Source of the DNA: Allobosea sp.
Lineage (GTDB): Bacteria > Pseudomonadota > Alphaproteobacteria > Rhizobiales > Beijerinckiaceae
DNA length: 64,000 nt
Assembly (NCBI RefSeq): GCF_017308015.1
Contig: NZ_JAFKFW010000008.1
Coordinates: forward strand, 1 to 64,000
Reading direction: 5' to 3'
Shown: positions 37,278 through 46,806 of the stretch, in pieces
Position numbering within the stretch: the stretch's first letter is position 1
How the letters are laid out: every line of letters begins with the position of its first letter
Program-made: the position numbers and the translations under genes
The notes under the pieces: generated by a model
Databases searched by the model: none
Seen by the model: the letters and a program-made list of their open reading frames with translations, nothing else
Told to the model about the DNA's origin: nothing

Positions 37278-38708
37278 TCAGGCCGCGGCGTAACCGACCG
37301 TGCCCTTGATCTCGAGGAACTCCTCGAGGCCGAAATCGGCGTATTCGCGGCCGTTGCCGGACTGCTTGTAGCCGCCGAAGGGCGCGCCGGCGTCCCAGGC
37401 CGGATAGTTGATGTAGACATTGCCCGAGCGCATCTGCGCGGCGATGCCGCGAGCACGCTCCTGCGAGCCCGACTGGACATAGGACGCCAAGCCGTAGGGC
37501 GTGTCGTTGGCGCGCTCCACCACCTCGTCATCGCTCTTGTAGGGCAGGATCGACAGCACGGGGCCGAAGATCTCCTCGCGAGCGATGGTCATCTCGTCGG
37601 TCACGCCGCCGAACACGGTCGGGCGGACATAGTAGCCGCGGTTCAGGCCTTCCGGACGACCCGGGCCGCCGGTGACCAGCGTCGCGCCTTCCTTGATGCC
37701 CGCCTCGATCAGGCGCTGGATCTTGTCGTACTGCACCTCGCTGACGACCGGGCCGAGGAAGACGCCATCCGCGGAGGGAGCGCCGACCTTGAGCGGCTCG
37801 GCCACCTGCTTGGCGATGGCGAGCGCCTCCTCGTGCAGCTTCTCCGGCACGAACATCCGGGTCGGCGCGTTGCAGGACTGGCCGGAATTGCGCATCACGC
37901 TCTCGACGCCGAGCTTGACCGACTTCTTCAGGTCGGCATCGTCGAGGATGATGTTGGCCGACTTGCCGCCGAGCTCCTGATGCACACGCTTGACGGTATC
38001 CGCCGCCGCCTTGGCGACGAGGATGCCGGCGCGGGTCGAGCCGGTGAAGGAGACCATGTCGACGCCCGGATGGCGCGAGATGGCTTCGCCGACCGTCGGG
38101 CCGTCGCCGTTGACGAGGTTGAACACGCCCTTCGGCACACCGGCCTCATCCATTGCCTCGGCGAAGATCAGCGCGTTGAGCGGGGCGATCTCGGAGGGCT
38201 TCAGCACCATCGTGCAGCCGGCGGCGAGCGCGGGCGCGACCTTGCACATGATCTGGTTGAGCGGCCAGTTCCACGGCGTGATCATGCCGACGACGCCGAT
38301 CGGCTCCTTGGCGATCAGTGTCGTGCCGCGCAGCTCCTCGAACTCGAAGTTCTCGAGCGTCTCGATCATCTTGGCGAGATGGGCGGTGCCCATCGCGGCC
38401 TGCGCCCGGTGTGCCAGCTCCTTCGGCGCGCCCATTTCGCGCGACAGGATATCGGCGATGGCGTCGTAGCGCTTCTTGTAGGCCTCGGCGAGGCGACGCA
38501 TCAGCGCGAGGCGCTCGGCCTTGGAAGTCTTGGCGAAAGCCGGGAAGGCGGCGCGGGCCGCGGCGACGGCCTTGTCGACATCGGCCTGCTCGCCGAGCGC
38601 GATCGTGGCGAAGACCTCCTCGTTCGACGGATCGATCACGCCGAGCGTGCGGTTGCCGGACGGCTTCACCCACTGGCCATCGATATAGAATTCGAGCTCA
38701 TGCGCCAT
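37278..38708 (-). CDS. Aldehyde dehydrogenase family protein
   Basis: The 476-residue NAD(P)-dependent dehydrogenase oxidises an aldehyde to the acid. The cofactor segment is GMITPWNWPLNQIMCKVAPAL, the general-base glutamate is in HQELGGKSANIIL (about 246-256), and the catalytic cysteine is in MRNSGQSCNAPTRMFV (about 282-290). The N-terminus EFYIDGQWVKPSG is typical of betaine-aldehyde/general ALDHs; the natural substrate is unclear. The ATG has AGGAG eight bases upstream. A 248-base gap without features precedes it. Confidence 0.94.
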   Translation of the reverse strand: MAHELEFYIDGQWVKPSGNRTLGVIDPSNEEVFATIALGEQADVDKAVAAARAAFPAFAKTSKAERLALMRRLAEAYKKRYDAIADILSREMGAPKELAHRAQAAMGTAHLAKMIETLENFEFEELRGTTLIAKEPIGVVGMITPWNWPLNQIMCKVAPALAAGCTMVLKPSEIAPLNALIFAEAMDEAGVPKGVFNLVNGDGPTVGEAISRHPGVDMVSFTGSTRAGILVAKAAADTVKRVHQELGGKSANIILDDADLKKSVKLGVESVMRNSGQSCNAPTRMFVPEKLHEEALAIAKQVAEPLKVGAPSADGVFLGPVVSEVQYDKIQRLIEAGIKEGATLVTGGPGRPEGLNRGYYVRPTVFGGVTDEMTIAREEIFGPVLSILPYKSDDEVVERANDTPYGLASYVQSGSQERARGIAAQMRSGNVYINYPAWDAGAPFGGYKQSGNGREYADFGLEEFLEIKGTVGYAAA

Positions 38709-38956
38709 GGTCTTGTCTCCTGCCTGTCTTGTCCCAGGGTAAGAACGACCGGCCGGAAGGCGACCGGTGATCCACGCTCCGGGCGGGAACTGTGGGTGTC
38801 CGACGCGAACGGGCGGCCTTGCGCGATCATGCATCGCCGGCCGCCACCGACGCTGTATCTGACGAGGCATGACGTTAGGGGGCGAAGGCGCGCCTGTCAC
38901 CGGGCGCTGCGCCGCGTTTGCGGATGGCGGCCATGCAGCGGCGCTTCTTGTAGCGA

Positions 38957-39394
38957 TCAGAGCCGCGCCTTGACGCTGCGGGGCGTCGCCAGCAGCAGGC
39001 TGGTGTCGCTGTTGGTGACACCGGGGATCATCCGGATACGCCGGAGCACCTGGTCGAAGGCGATCAGGTCGGAGGTGCCGAGCTCGACGACGAGATCCCA
39101 GTTACCGTTGGTGGTGTGGATGCTGGAGACCTCGGTGAAGCCCGACAGCGCATCGATCACCGAATCCGCCGCCTGGCCGGCAATCTCGATCATGGTGATG
39201 CCGCGCACCGGCAGGTCGATCGCGTCCGAGCGCAGGATCACGGTGAAGCCGATGATCTCGCCGGAATGCTCAAGCTTCTCCAGCCGGGCGCGCACGGTCG
39301 CCCGCGTCAGGCCGAGATCGGCGGCGAGGTCCGAGATGCTGCGACGCCCGTCATGGCGCAGCAGGGTGATGAGCTTGCGGTCGAGATCGTCCAT
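38957..39394 (-). CDS. Lrp/AsnC-family regulator
   Basis: The 145-residue protein starts MDDLDRKLITLLRHDGRRSIS, with the recognition region LGLTRATVRARLEKLEHSGEI, and ends with a RAM domain (GITMIEIAGQAADSV, TNGNWDLVVELGTSD). It is divergent from the ornithine cyclodeaminase family gene and is probably its regulator. A TATCC-N5-GGATA palindrome touches its start codon and would allow autoregulation. Confidence 0.92.
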   Translation of the reverse strand: MDDLDRKLITLLRHDGRRSISDLAADLGLTRATVRARLEKLEHSGEIIGFTVILRSDAIDLPVRGITMIEIAGQAADSVIDALSGFTEVSSIHTTNGNWDLVVELGTSDLIAFDQVLRRIRMIPGVTNSDTSLLLATPRSVKARL

Positions 39395-39449
39395 TATCCG
39401 AAATGGATAGATGACTCTGCCAGATCGATCAATCCAAGCGCCGATCTGG
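39395..39449. promoter_or_regulatory. Two inverted repeats between Lrp and ornithine cyclodeaminase genes
   Basis: TATCC (39395-39399) with GGATA (39405-39409) directly abuts the Lrp start codon. CCAGATCG (39420-39427) with CGATCTGG (39442-39449) is a perfect eight-base inverted repeat with a 14-base spacer. Both lie in the divergent promoter region, as expected for autoregulation and for control of the cyclodeaminase gene. No binding data are implied. Confidence 0.45.
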
Positions 39450-39522
39450 TCGTTTTGGCTTCTTCCGCCTGCCGCCGAAAACGAGGACAATGGCTTCTTC
39501 AACGAGAACAGCGCGGGGACCC

Positions 39523-40581
39523 ATGATTCAGCAGCTCAACGTCGTGCCTTTCGTCAGCGTCGACCACATGATGAAGCTGGTCCATGCGATCGGTATCGAG
39601 CGGATGCTGTCCGAGATCGCGGATTACATCGAGGACGATTTCCGGCGCTGGGAGATCTTCGACAAGACGCCGCGCATCGCCTCGCACAGCCTCGAAGGCG
39701 TGATCGAGCTGATGCCGACCAGCGACGGCAAGCTCTACGGCTTCAAATACGTCAACGGCCATCCGAAGAACATGAAGGCCGGCCTCCAGACGGTCACGGC
39801 CTTCGGCCTGCTCTCGGACGTCGCGACCGGCTATCCCGTGCTGCTCTCCGAGATGACCATCCTGACCGCCTTGCGCACGGCGGCGATGTCGGCGGTGGCC
39901 GCGAAGCATCTCGCGCCGAAGAACGCTGCGACCATGGCGATCATCGGCAATGGCGCGCAGTCCGAATTCCAGGCCTTCGCCTTCCGCGCGATCCTCGGCA
40001 TCGATAACCTGCGGCTCTATGACGTCGATCCGGTCGCGACCGAGAAATGCGCCCGCAATCTCGCGCGTCATGGCTTCAGGATCACGCGCTGCGCGACCGC
40101 GATGGAGGCGGTCGAGGGCGCCGAGATCGTCACCACCGTCACGGCCGACAAGCAATATGCGACGATCCTGACCGACAACATGGTCGGCGCCGGCATTCAC
40201 ATCAACGCGGTCGGCGGCGACTGCCCCGGCAAGACCGAGATCCACCGCGACGTGTTGCTGCGCTCCTCGATCTTCGTCGAATACCCGCCGCAGACCCGTA
40301 TCGAGGGCGACATCCAGCAGCTCGACGCCGATCATCCGGTCGAGGAACTCTGGAAGGTCATCGCCGGGGCGGCGCAGGGCCGTACCGATTTCAGCCAGAT
40401 CACCCTGTTCGACTCGGTCGGCTTCGCGATCGAGGACTTTTCGGCGCTGCGCTATGTCTATGAGCGCATCCGGGAGGCCGGCACCTATGTCGATCTCGAC
40501 CTGATCGCCGACCCCGACGATTCCCGCGATCTCTTCGGCATGCTGATGCGTGCCGCGCCGGGCTCGGCCGCCGCGGCCTGA
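39523..40581 (+). CDS. Ornithine cyclodeaminase family protein
   Basis: The 352-residue NAD-dependent protein resembles ornithine cyclodeaminases, which turn ornithine into proline and ammonia. It shows YGFKYVNGHPKNMKAGLQTV, LSEMTILTALRTAAMSAVAAK, the Rossmann segment MAIIGNGAQSEFQAFAF (about 143-160) and HINAVGGDCPGKTEIHRDVL. Related family members act on other amino acids or imines, so the substrate is probable, not certain. The ATG at 39523 follows GGGGAC. The divergent Lrp regulator fits an amino-acid catabolic role. Confidence 0.92.
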   Translation: MIQQLNVVPFVSVDHMMKLVHAIGIERMLSEIADYIEDDFRRWEIFDKTPRIASHSLEGVIELMPTSDGKLYGFKYVNGHPKNMKAGLQTVTAFGLLSDVATGYPVLLSEMTILTALRTAAMSAVAAKHLAPKNAATMAIIGNGAQSEFQAFAFRAILGIDNLRLYDVDPVATEKCARNLARHGFRITRCATAMEAVEGAEIVTTVTADKQYATILTDNMVGAGIHINAVGGDCPGKTEIHRDVLLRSSIFVEYPPQTRIEGDIQQLDADHPVEELWKVIAGAAQGRTDFSQITLFDSVGFAIEDFSALRYVYERIREAGTYVDLDLIADPDDSRDLFGMLMRAAPGSAAAA

Positions 40582-40584
40582 ACG

Positions 40585-41463
40585 TCAACCGACCTGACTG
40601 AGCGCGAGGAACGCTGCCGCCGCCTTGGCGAGGTACCGTTCCTTGTGGCGCAGGGCGAGGAAACGGCGCTTCGGCAGCGGCAGCGCCACTGTGGCGAGCC
40701 GCCCGGCTGCGATGGCATTGGCGGCGACGAGCCGCGAGATCGCGGTCGCCCCGGCGCCGGACGCGACGGCTGCACAGATCGCCTCGTTGGACGGCAGTTC
40801 CAGCGCCACCGTAAGATCGTTCGCGGCGAGACCAAGTCCCGGCAGTGCCGCCTCGAACATCGCTCGCGTCCCAGAGCCGGCCTCTCGCAGGACCCAGGTG
40901 CCTTGCGAAAGCTCCTCCGCGGAGGGAACGACCCGCGCCCAGGGATGGCCGGTGGGCACGATGATGACGAGTTCGTCCTCGTCGACCGCGGTCATGGCCA
41001 GAGCCGGGTCTTCGATCTCGCCTTCTATGAAGCCGAGATCGGCCACGCCGTCGCGGATGGCGGCGCTCACCGTCTCCGTGTTGCCGATCGCGAGCTTGAC
41101 GGCGATGCCGGGATGCTCCCGGCGAAAGCGCTGGATCAGCGGAGGCAGCCAGTAGTTTGCGACGGTCTGGCTGGCCATCAGCGCCAGAGAGCCCCGTGCC
41201 AGCCCGGACAGATCGGACAGTACGGCTTCCGCCGCCGCGGCGCGGGCCAGCACGGCGCGCGCCTCGATCAGGAAGAGCTTGCCGGCCTCGGTCAGGGCGA
41301 TCCGCCGGCCGATCCGGTCGAACAGCTTCGTCGCATGGCGCGCTTCGAGCGTCGTGATGGCGGAACTCACCGCCGATTGCGTGAGGTTGAGGACACGCGC
41401 GCCTTGCGTCAGGTGCTCGCGTTCGGCGACGGCGACGAAGATGCGAAGCTGTTCGAGCGTCAT
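40585..41463 (-). CDS. LysR-type regulator
   Basis: The 292-residue protein has a standard LysR N-terminus (MTLEQLRIFVAVAEREHLTQGARVLNLTQSAVSSAITTLEARH) and effector domain (GSLALMASQTVANYWLPPL, GVADLGFIEGEIEDPAL, WVLREAGSGTRAMFE). The WVLREAGSGTR segment recalls CysB/CbbR-like subgroups, but I cannot name the target. It follows ilvA on the same strand with a 19-base gap, so it may be co-transcribed. It converges with the cyclodeaminase gene with three bases between. Confidence 0.93.
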   Translation of the reverse strand: MTLEQLRIFVAVAEREHLTQGARVLNLTQSAVSSAITTLEARHATKLFDRIGRRIALTEAGKLFLIEARAVLARAAAAEAVLSDLSGLARGSLALMASQTVANYWLPPLIQRFRREHPGIAVKLAIGNTETVSAAIRDGVADLGFIEGEIEDPALAMTAVDEDELVIIVPTGHPWARVVPSAEELSQGTWVLREAGSGTRAMFEAALPGLGLAANDLTVALELPSNEAICAAVASGAGATAISRLVAANAIAAGRLATVALPLPKRRFLALRHKERYLAKAAAAFLALSQVG

Positions 41464-41482
41464 GCTTCCACCTTAAGCCGAT

Positions 41483-43009
41483 TCACGGCGCCGGCATCTC
41501 CGCCAGGAACGAGAGATAGGCCGGGTTGTCGGCCTCGCTCCAGTAGGGATAGCCGAGCGCATCGAGCCGCTTGGCGAGTTGCCCGCGCTGGGCCGGCGGA
41601 ATCTGGATGCCGGCGAGGATGCGGCCGTAATCGGCGCCGTGATTGCGGTAGTGGAACAGCGAGATATTCCAGTCGGCCGAAAGGCTGTTGAGGAATTTCA
41701 GCAGCGCGCCCGGCCGCTCCGGGAACTGGAAGCGGAAGATCAGCTCGTCGCCGAGCCCCGGCGCCTTGCCGCCGACCATGTAGCGGATATGCAGCTTGGC
41801 GAGCTCGTTGTCGCTCATGTCGAGCACGGGATAGCCGTGCTCGGATAGCATCGCGATGACCTGGCGCTTCTCGGCATCGCCCTCCGAAAGCTGGACACCG
41901 ACGAAGATGCGGGCGGCCTTGGGGTCGGAATAGCGGTAGTTGAACTCGGTGATCGCGCGCCGGCCGAGCAGTTCGATGAAGGCGCGGTAGGCGCCGGGCT
42001 TTTCGGGGATGGTGACCGCCAGCAGGGCCTCGCGATGCTCGCCGATTTCGGCCCGCTCGGCGATATGGCGCAGGCGGTCGAAATTCATGTTGGCGCCGCT
42101 GTTGATCGCGATCAGCGCGCCGGTGCGCTTGGGCTCTCGTGCCGCATAGGCCTTGAGCCCCGCGAGGCTGACGGCGCCGGAGGGCTCGGCGATGGCGCGG
42201 GTATCCTCGAAGATGTCCTTCACGGCCGCGCAGATCTCGTCGGTCGAGACGGTGATGACCTCGTCGAGCAGCTCGCGGCAGAGCCGGAACGTTTCCTCGC
42301 CCGCCTGCCGCACTGCGACCCCGTCGGCGAAGAGCCCGACCTGATCGAGCACAATCCGCTCGCCCGCCGCGATGGCGCCGGCCATCGAGGCGGCGTCTTC
42401 CGGCTCGACGCCGATCACCTTGATCTCCGGCCGCAGGAACTTGGCATAGACCGCGACGCCGGCCGCGAGCCCGCCGCCGCCGATCGGCACGAAGATCGCC
42501 TCGATCGGCTCGGAGTGCTGGCGCAGGATTTCCATGCCGACCGTGCCCTGACCGGCGATGACGTCCGGATCGTCATAAGGGTGGACGAAGGTCAGCCCCT
42601 TCTCGGCCTCCAGCTTGCGGGCATGGCCATAGGCTTCGTCGAAATTCTCGCCATGGAGCACGACGCGCCCGCCGAGGCTGCGCACCGCCTGCACCTTGAT
42701 GTCCGGCGTGGTGCGCGGCATCACGATGGTCGCCTTGATGCCGAGCTTCTTTGCTGCCAGCGCCACGCCCTGCGCATGATTGCCGGCGGAGGCGCAGATC
42801 ACGCCGCGCTCGGCCTCGACTGTGGTTAGCCCGGCAATCTTGTTGTAGGCGCCGCGCAGCTTGAACGAGAAGACGGGCTGCAGGTCCTCGCGCTTGAGGA
42901 GCGCGCTGCCGCCGAGCCGTGCGGACAATCGCGGCAGCGGGTCGAGCGGGCTTTCGATCGCGACGTCGTAGACGCGCGCCCCGATGATCTTGCGGATGTA
43001 GTCTTGCAT
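41483..43009 (-). CDS. ilvA: Threonine ammonia-lyase, biosynthetic (long form)
   Basis: The 508-residue PLP enzyme deaminates threonine to 2-oxobutanoate, the first committed step toward isoleucine. The PLP lysine is in [13 protein letters not shown] (about 50-62), followed by [19 protein letters not shown], the glycine-rich phosphate loop [14 protein letters not shown] and a serine-containing NSGAN. Two C-terminal ACT-like domains (about 330-410 and 425-505, starting [13 protein letters not shown] and [15 protein letters not shown]) mark the long, isoleucine-inhibited form. Here the usual long-form length is met. The ATG at 43009 has no strong Shine-Dalgarno signal. Confidence 0.96.
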   Translation of the reverse strand: MQDYIRKIIGARVYDVAIESPLDPLPRLSARLGGSALLKREDLQPVFSFKLRGAYNKIAGLTTVEAERGVICASAGNHAQGVALAAKKLGIKATIVMPRTTPDIKVQAVRSLGGRVVLHGENFDEAYGHARKLEAEKGLTFVHPYDDPDVIAGQGTVGMEILRQHSEPIEAIFVPIGGGGLAAGVAVYAKFLRPEIKVIGVEPEDAASMAGAIAAGERIVLDQVGLFADGVAVRQAGEETFRLCRELLDEVITVSTDEICAAVKDIFEDTRAIAEPSGAVSLAGLKAYAAREPKRTGALIAINSGANMNFDRLRHIAERAEIGEHREALLAVTIPEKPGAYRAFIELLGRRAITEFNYRYSDPKAARIFVGVQLSEGDAEKRQVIAMLSEHGYPVLDMSDNELAKLHIRYMVGGKAPGLGDELIFRFQFPERPGALLKFLNSLSADWNISLFHYRNHGADYGRILAGIQIPPAQRGQLAKRLDALGYPYWSEADNPAYLSFLAEMPAP

Positions 43010-43199
43010 GGCCGGCCCGTCCTTCGAGGCGGCGATAGTCTCATGCGCTGTGATGTCAACCGCGACAGTTGCGTGCGGCGAGGGGCGGATCGCGTCGGCT
43101 ATGCGCGAGGCGGGATTGCCAAGGCCCCGGCCGGCGCGCCAAAGCGTTGGGAGAAACAAGGTGCCGCGAGCGATGGCGCCGCAGAGGTGGAGACGACGC

Positions 43200-44795
43200 A
43201 TGAGCTGGGGCAATCGCGATTTCATGGTGCCGGGCCGCCCGGTTGCGGTCGGCGATCGCGGCATGGCGGCGACCTCGCATCCGGCCTCGACGCTGGCTGC
43301 GGTCGATATCCTTCGCAATGGCGGCAACGCCATCGACGCCGCCATCGCGGCTGTGGCGGTCCAGGCCGTGGTCGATCCGCACATGACCGGCATCGGCGGC
43401 GACTGTTTTGCGATCTATGCTCCCGCCAATGGCAAGATGGTCGCGATCAACGGCTCGGGCCGTTCGGCCGCCAAGGCTGAGCTCGGCTGGTTCCTCGGCC
43501 AGGGCATGACCTCGATCGCGGCGGATTCGCCCCACGCCGTCACTGTGCCCGGCGCCATCGACGCCTGGTGCCGCCTCGTTGCCGACCATGGCAGCAAGAG
43601 CCTCGACGAGATCTTCTCGGCCGCGATCCGCGCCGCCGAGGAGGGCTTCGTGGTGACGCCGCGCGTCGCGCTCGACTGGGCCAAGGCGCGGGGTCGTATC
43701 GAGAAGCACGGTCTCGGCAATGCCGTCTATCTGCCGGGTGGGAATCCTCCGGCGGTCGGCGACAGGATGGTCCACCCCGCGCTCGGCAACATGCTGCGCC
43801 GCATCGCCCGCGAGGGCCGCTCGGCCTTCTACGAGGGCGAATTGGCGCAGGACATGGTCTCCGTGCTCAACGCGGCCGGCAGCCTGATCAGCCTCGAGGA
43901 CTTCGCTGCCTCGAAGCCGGATTATGTCGATCCGATCGGTGCCGATTATCGCGGCCACCGCCTCTGGGAATGCCCGCCGAACGGCCAGGGCATCGCCGCG
44001 CTGCTGATCGCGCGCATCCTCGAAGGCTTCGACATGAAGGACGCGAAGCTCAGCGAGGCCGACCGTATCCATCTCCTCGCCGAAGCCAGCAAGGCCGCCT
44101 ATCGCCAGCGCGACGCGCTGGTCGCCGACCCCGCTGTGAGCCCCTTCGACACGGATGCCTTCCTGTCGGACCAGTTCGTCGGCCGCATCCGCAAGGAAAT
44201 CAGCCTGGAAAAGGCGGCGGCGCCCGAAGTCTTCGACATGCCCCTGCACAAGGACACGATCTATCTCTGCGTCGTCGATGGCCAGGGCAACATGGTCTCC
44301 TTCATCAACTCGCTGTTCTCCGCTTTCGGCAGTGGCATCTATGCGGCCAAGGCCGGCGTCATGCTGCAGAACCGCGGCTCCGGCTTCCGCCTGGTCGAGG
44401 GCCATCCCAACGCCATCGCGCCGCGCAAGCGCCCGTTCCACACGATCATTCCGGGCATGCTCACCAAGGACGGCAAGCCGATCATGCCGTTCGGCGTGAT
44501 GGGCGGCCAGTACCAGTCGACCGGCCATGTCCATTTCCTCTCCGGCATCCTCGACCGCGGCCTCGATCCGCAGCAGGCCTCGGACGCAGCCCGCAGCTTC
44601 GCCTATGACGGCAAGCTCTCGCTGGAGACGACGATCCCCGCCAGTATCGCCGCCGACCTGAAGGCGCGGGGCCATGACGTGGTCTGGGCCGAGGATCCTC
44701 TCGGGGGCTGCCAGGCGATCTGGGTCGATCACAAGCGCGGCGTGATGTTCGGCGCTTCCGACCATCGCAAGGACGGCTTCGCGCTGGCCGTCTGA
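43200..44795 (+). CDS. Gamma-glutamyltransferase family protein
   Basis: The 531-residue protein belongs to the Ntn-hydrolase GGT family, which self-cleaves before a threonine. The likely catalytic threonine is in [23 protein letters not shown] (near residue 350). The N-terminal [29 protein letters not shown] and [10 protein letters not shown] segments and the C-terminal [26 protein letters not shown] are family marks. No signal peptide is obvious, unlike periplasmic glutathione-cleaving GGTs, so it may be a cytoplasmic amide hydrolase. The ATG has GGTGGAG upstream. It is divergent from ilvA with a 190-base gap. Confidence 0.92.
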   Translation: MSWGNRDFMVPGRPVAVGDRGMAATSHPASTLAAVDILRNGGNAIDAAIAAVAVQAVVDPHMTGIGGDCFAIYAPANGKMVAINGSGRSAAKAELGWFLGQGMTSIAADSPHAVTVPGAIDAWCRLVADHGSKSLDEIFSAAIRAAEEGFVVTPRVALDWAKARGRIEKHGLGNAVYLPGGNPPAVGDRMVHPALGNMLRRIAREGRSAFYEGELAQDMVSVLNAAGSLISLEDFAASKPDYVDPIGADYRGHRLWECPPNGQGIAALLIARILEGFDMKDAKLSEADRIHLLAEASKAAYRQRDALVADPAVSPFDTDAFLSDQFVGRIRKEISLEKAAAPEVFDMPLHKDTIYLCVVDGQGNMVSFINSLFSAFGSGIYAAKAGVMLQNRGSGFRLVEGHPNAIAPRKRPFHTIIPGMLTKDGKPIMPFGVMGGQYQSTGHVHFLSGILDRGLDPQQASDAARSFAYDGKLSLETTIPASIAADLKARGHDVVWAEDPLGGCQAIWVDHKRGVMFGASDHRKDGFALAV

Positions 44796-44810
44796 GGAAC
44801 GCGCCCTTAA

Positions 44811-44850
44811 CGCCCCTCCGCTATCGCTCGTCGCCAGCGAGGGAGGGGCG
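44811..44850 (+). promoter_or_regulatory. Stem-loop covering the ribosome-binding site of the next gene
   Basis: CGCCCCTCC (44811-44819) pairs perfectly with GGAGGGGCG (44842-44850), and the intervening bases form a smaller GCTCG/CGAG hairpin. The right arm contains the only Shine-Dalgarno candidate of the oxidoreductase, whose TTG starts at 44852. The structure could restrict translation or simply be a terminator of the upstream gene; no T-run follows. Confidence 0.4.
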
Positions 44851-44851
44851 C

Positions 44852-45898
44852 TTGGCGCAGGACGAGCCATTCGGGTGGGGGATCATCGGCACCGGCACCA
44901 TCGCCGGGCTCTTCGCCGCCGACCTCGGCCTGCTGCCGCGGGCGCGTATCGCCGCCGTGCATTCGCGCTCCCTTGAGAAGGCGCGAGGCTTTGCTGGGCG
45001 CTTTGGCCAGGCGAAAGCCTATGACGATGAAGCGGCCTTCCTCTCCGATCCCGCGATCGAGGCGGTCTATGTCGCCACGCCCAACCATCTGCATGCCGCG
45101 CAGGCATTGCGTGCGATCGCAGCCGGCAAGCCGGTTCTGATCGAGAAGCCGATCGCGCTCGCCAGCGCCGATGTCGAAGCGATCGCGCGGGCGGCAGCCG
45201 AGCGCGGCGTCTTCGCGATGGAGGCTCTGTGGAGCCGCTTCCTGCCGGCGGTGCGCCGGGCGCGCGAGCAGATTGCGGCAGGCCGCATCGGCAAGGTCCG
45301 GCGCATCCGCGCCGATCTCTCCTATCTCCATCCCGAAGAGCCCGGCAGCCGCTTCTTCGATCCCGCCCTTGGGGGTGGTGCGGCCTTCGATCTCGGTGTC
45401 TACCCGCTGTCGCTCACCTTGCACCTGCTGGGCGAGCCGCAAGCCGTGAGCGGAAGCTGGATTGCCGCCGACACGGGTGTGGATCGGCGCAGCAGCTTCC
45501 GGCTGGATTATCCGACGGCAGTCGCGGAGCTGTCCTGTGGTTTCGATTGCAACGGGGCGAACCGTCTGCTTGTCGAGGGGGCGCGGGGCGGGGTGATCTT
45601 GGAGGCCCCGTTCCTGAAGGCACAGCGATTGAGCTGGTATGCCGATGCAGGCCGCGCAGCGGCCGCTTACGAGCGTGGAACGGGCAGCATGGCGCGTCTG
45701 CTCGACCGCCTGCCTCAGTCCGGCCGGGGCAACGAAAACGTCGCTTTTCCTGGCAACGGTCTTCAGTTCCAGGCGGAGGCTGCGATGGCGGCTATTCGCG
45801 CAGGGAAGAGAGCTTGCGAGGAGATGTCCCTGGGCGAAAGCGCAGCCGTGCTGCGGATCATCGACATGATACGGGCGCAGCCGGCAATGACGCCCTGA
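44852..45898 (+). CDS. Gfo/Idh/MocA family oxidoreductase
   Basis: The 348-residue NAD(P)-dependent protein has the Rossmann motif GWGIIGTGTIAGLFAADL at the N-terminus, VYVATPNHLHAAQALRAIAAGKPVLIEKPIAL (the EKP lysine near residue 97) and a C-terminal alpha/beta domain with GGGAAFDLGVYPLSL. This is the trans-1,2-dihydrobenzene-1,2-diol dehydrogenase-like branch that acts on sugars, inositols or similar compounds. The start is TTG, with GGGAGGGG directly upstream and no ATG for about 120 codons that would keep the Rossmann fold. A hairpin covers that signal. Confidence 0.92.
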   Translation: MAQDEPFGWGIIGTGTIAGLFAADLGLLPRARIAAVHSRSLEKARGFAGRFGQAKAYDDEAAFLSDPAIEAVYVATPNHLHAAQALRAIAAGKPVLIEKPIALASADVEAIARAAAERGVFAMEALWSRFLPAVRRAREQIAAGRIGKVRRIRADLSYLHPEEPGSRFFDPALGGGAAFDLGVYPLSLTLHLLGEPQAVSGSWIAADTGVDRRSSFRLDYPTAVAELSCGFDCNGANRLLVEGARGGVILEAPFLKAQRLSWYADAGRAAAAYERGTGSMARLLDRLPQSGRGNENVAFPGNGLQFQAEAAMAAIRAGKRACEEMSLGESAAVLRIIDMIRAQPAMTP

Positions 45899-45907
45899 CC
45901 AACCTGC

Positions 45908-46177
45908 TCAGTGGCGCGTGCCGCAGGTGAAGGCACCGCAGCGGATCTTGTCGGCCAGCGTCTCGGCGAAGGTCGCGGTCGCGTCCTCGCCATAGGTCTC
46001 GACCAACGTGCGCAGGGCTGCGAACAGGGCGGCGTGGGCCATGGCGTCGGAATCGAGCCCGTCCTGCTGCGCTTCGTTGAAGGCATCCTCGACATAGCCA
46101 TAGGCGACGCGGCGGACGTCGCCATGGTCCTCGGCGAGATTCGGGTCGAGCATCGTGTCGTCTGGCTGGATCGGCAT
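45908..46177 (-). CDS. Small hypothetical protein
   Basis: I do not recognise this 89-residue acidic protein. It begins MPIQPDDTMLDPNLAEDHGDV and contains helices such as RRVAYGYVEDAFNEAQQDGL and LFAALRTLVETYGEDATATFAE, ending with KIRCGAFTCGTRH and its two cysteines (C-x4-C). It is probably soluble and all-helical. Starts further upstream are possible. Good codon structure and position between real genes support it; no function can be given. Confidence 0.65.
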   Translation of the reverse strand: MPIQPDDTMLDPNLAEDHGDVRRVAYGYVEDAFNEAQQDGLDSDAMAHAALFAALRTLVETYGEDATATFAETLADKIRCGAFTCGTRH

Positions 46178-46359
46178 CGAAACGGGACTCTTGAGCCTTC
46201 TGTCTGACGCGAATCGCGGCGCTTCTGCTCCGGATCGCAACGTTTGGGCGATGCTCAAGACATAAGCCGTGCCAGAGCGGCACGCTACCGCGCAGTTTAA
46301 GAAAGGTTAACGCGACCGGGAAAATCCGGTGGAAGAAGCGCTATGGCAACAGTTGTTGC

Positions 46360-46806
46360 CTATCCGCCATAGCGTCCGGCAAGGGCCCGCGACAGCACCT
46401 CGCCCTCGGCGGCGAGCCGCGACGAGGCCTCCTGGCTCGCCTCGGTACAGGAGCGATGAGTCAGCGAATAGGCCTTGAAGCCGCGATTGAAGGCTGCGGT
46501 TAACCGGTCGCGGCGCTGCGGCGTCCGCCCTTCGGCTTCGATCAGCGCGGCCATCCGCGTGCGCCAGTCCTGCGCTTCGCGGCCACCGCACAGCGTCCTG
46601 AGATAGGCGAGCGAGCCCATGATCTCGGATAATTGCAGGAGCTGGGGCTCATAGGGCGGGGCGTTGGGCTCCGAGGCAGGTTGCTCGGCAGGCTTGGTCG
46701 CGGGAGGCTTCTCCGCCGGCTGCTGGGACCGCTGCTGTGCTTCCGCCATGGTCGGCAGCAGCAACAGGGCGGCCAGAAGCGCCTGATGGCAAAGTCGGGG
46801 CCTCAC
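46360..46806 (-). CDS. TIGR02301 family protein, exported
   Basis: The 148-residue protein resembles TIGR02301, a family of alphaproteobacterial exported proteins of unknown function. It has a signal peptide (RLCHQALLAALLLLPTMAEAQ), a Pro/Ala/Lys-rich linker (about 25-50), then QLLQLSEIMGSLAYLRTLCGG, WRTRMAALIEAEGRTPQRRD and FNRGFKAYSLTHRSCTEASQEA. Two conserved cysteines could pair in the periplasm. The GTG start at 46806 overlaps the stop of the upstream Nudix gene as GTGA; this places the signal peptide at the N-terminus and is preferred to longer frames. Confidence 0.88.
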   Translation of the reverse strand: MRPRLCHQALLAALLLLPTMAEAQQRSQQPAEKPPATKPAEQPASEPNAPPYEPQLLQLSEIMGSLAYLRTLCGGREAQDWRTRMAALIEAEGRTPQRRDRLTAAFNRGFKAYSLTHRSCTEASQEASSRLAAEGEVLSRALAGRYGG

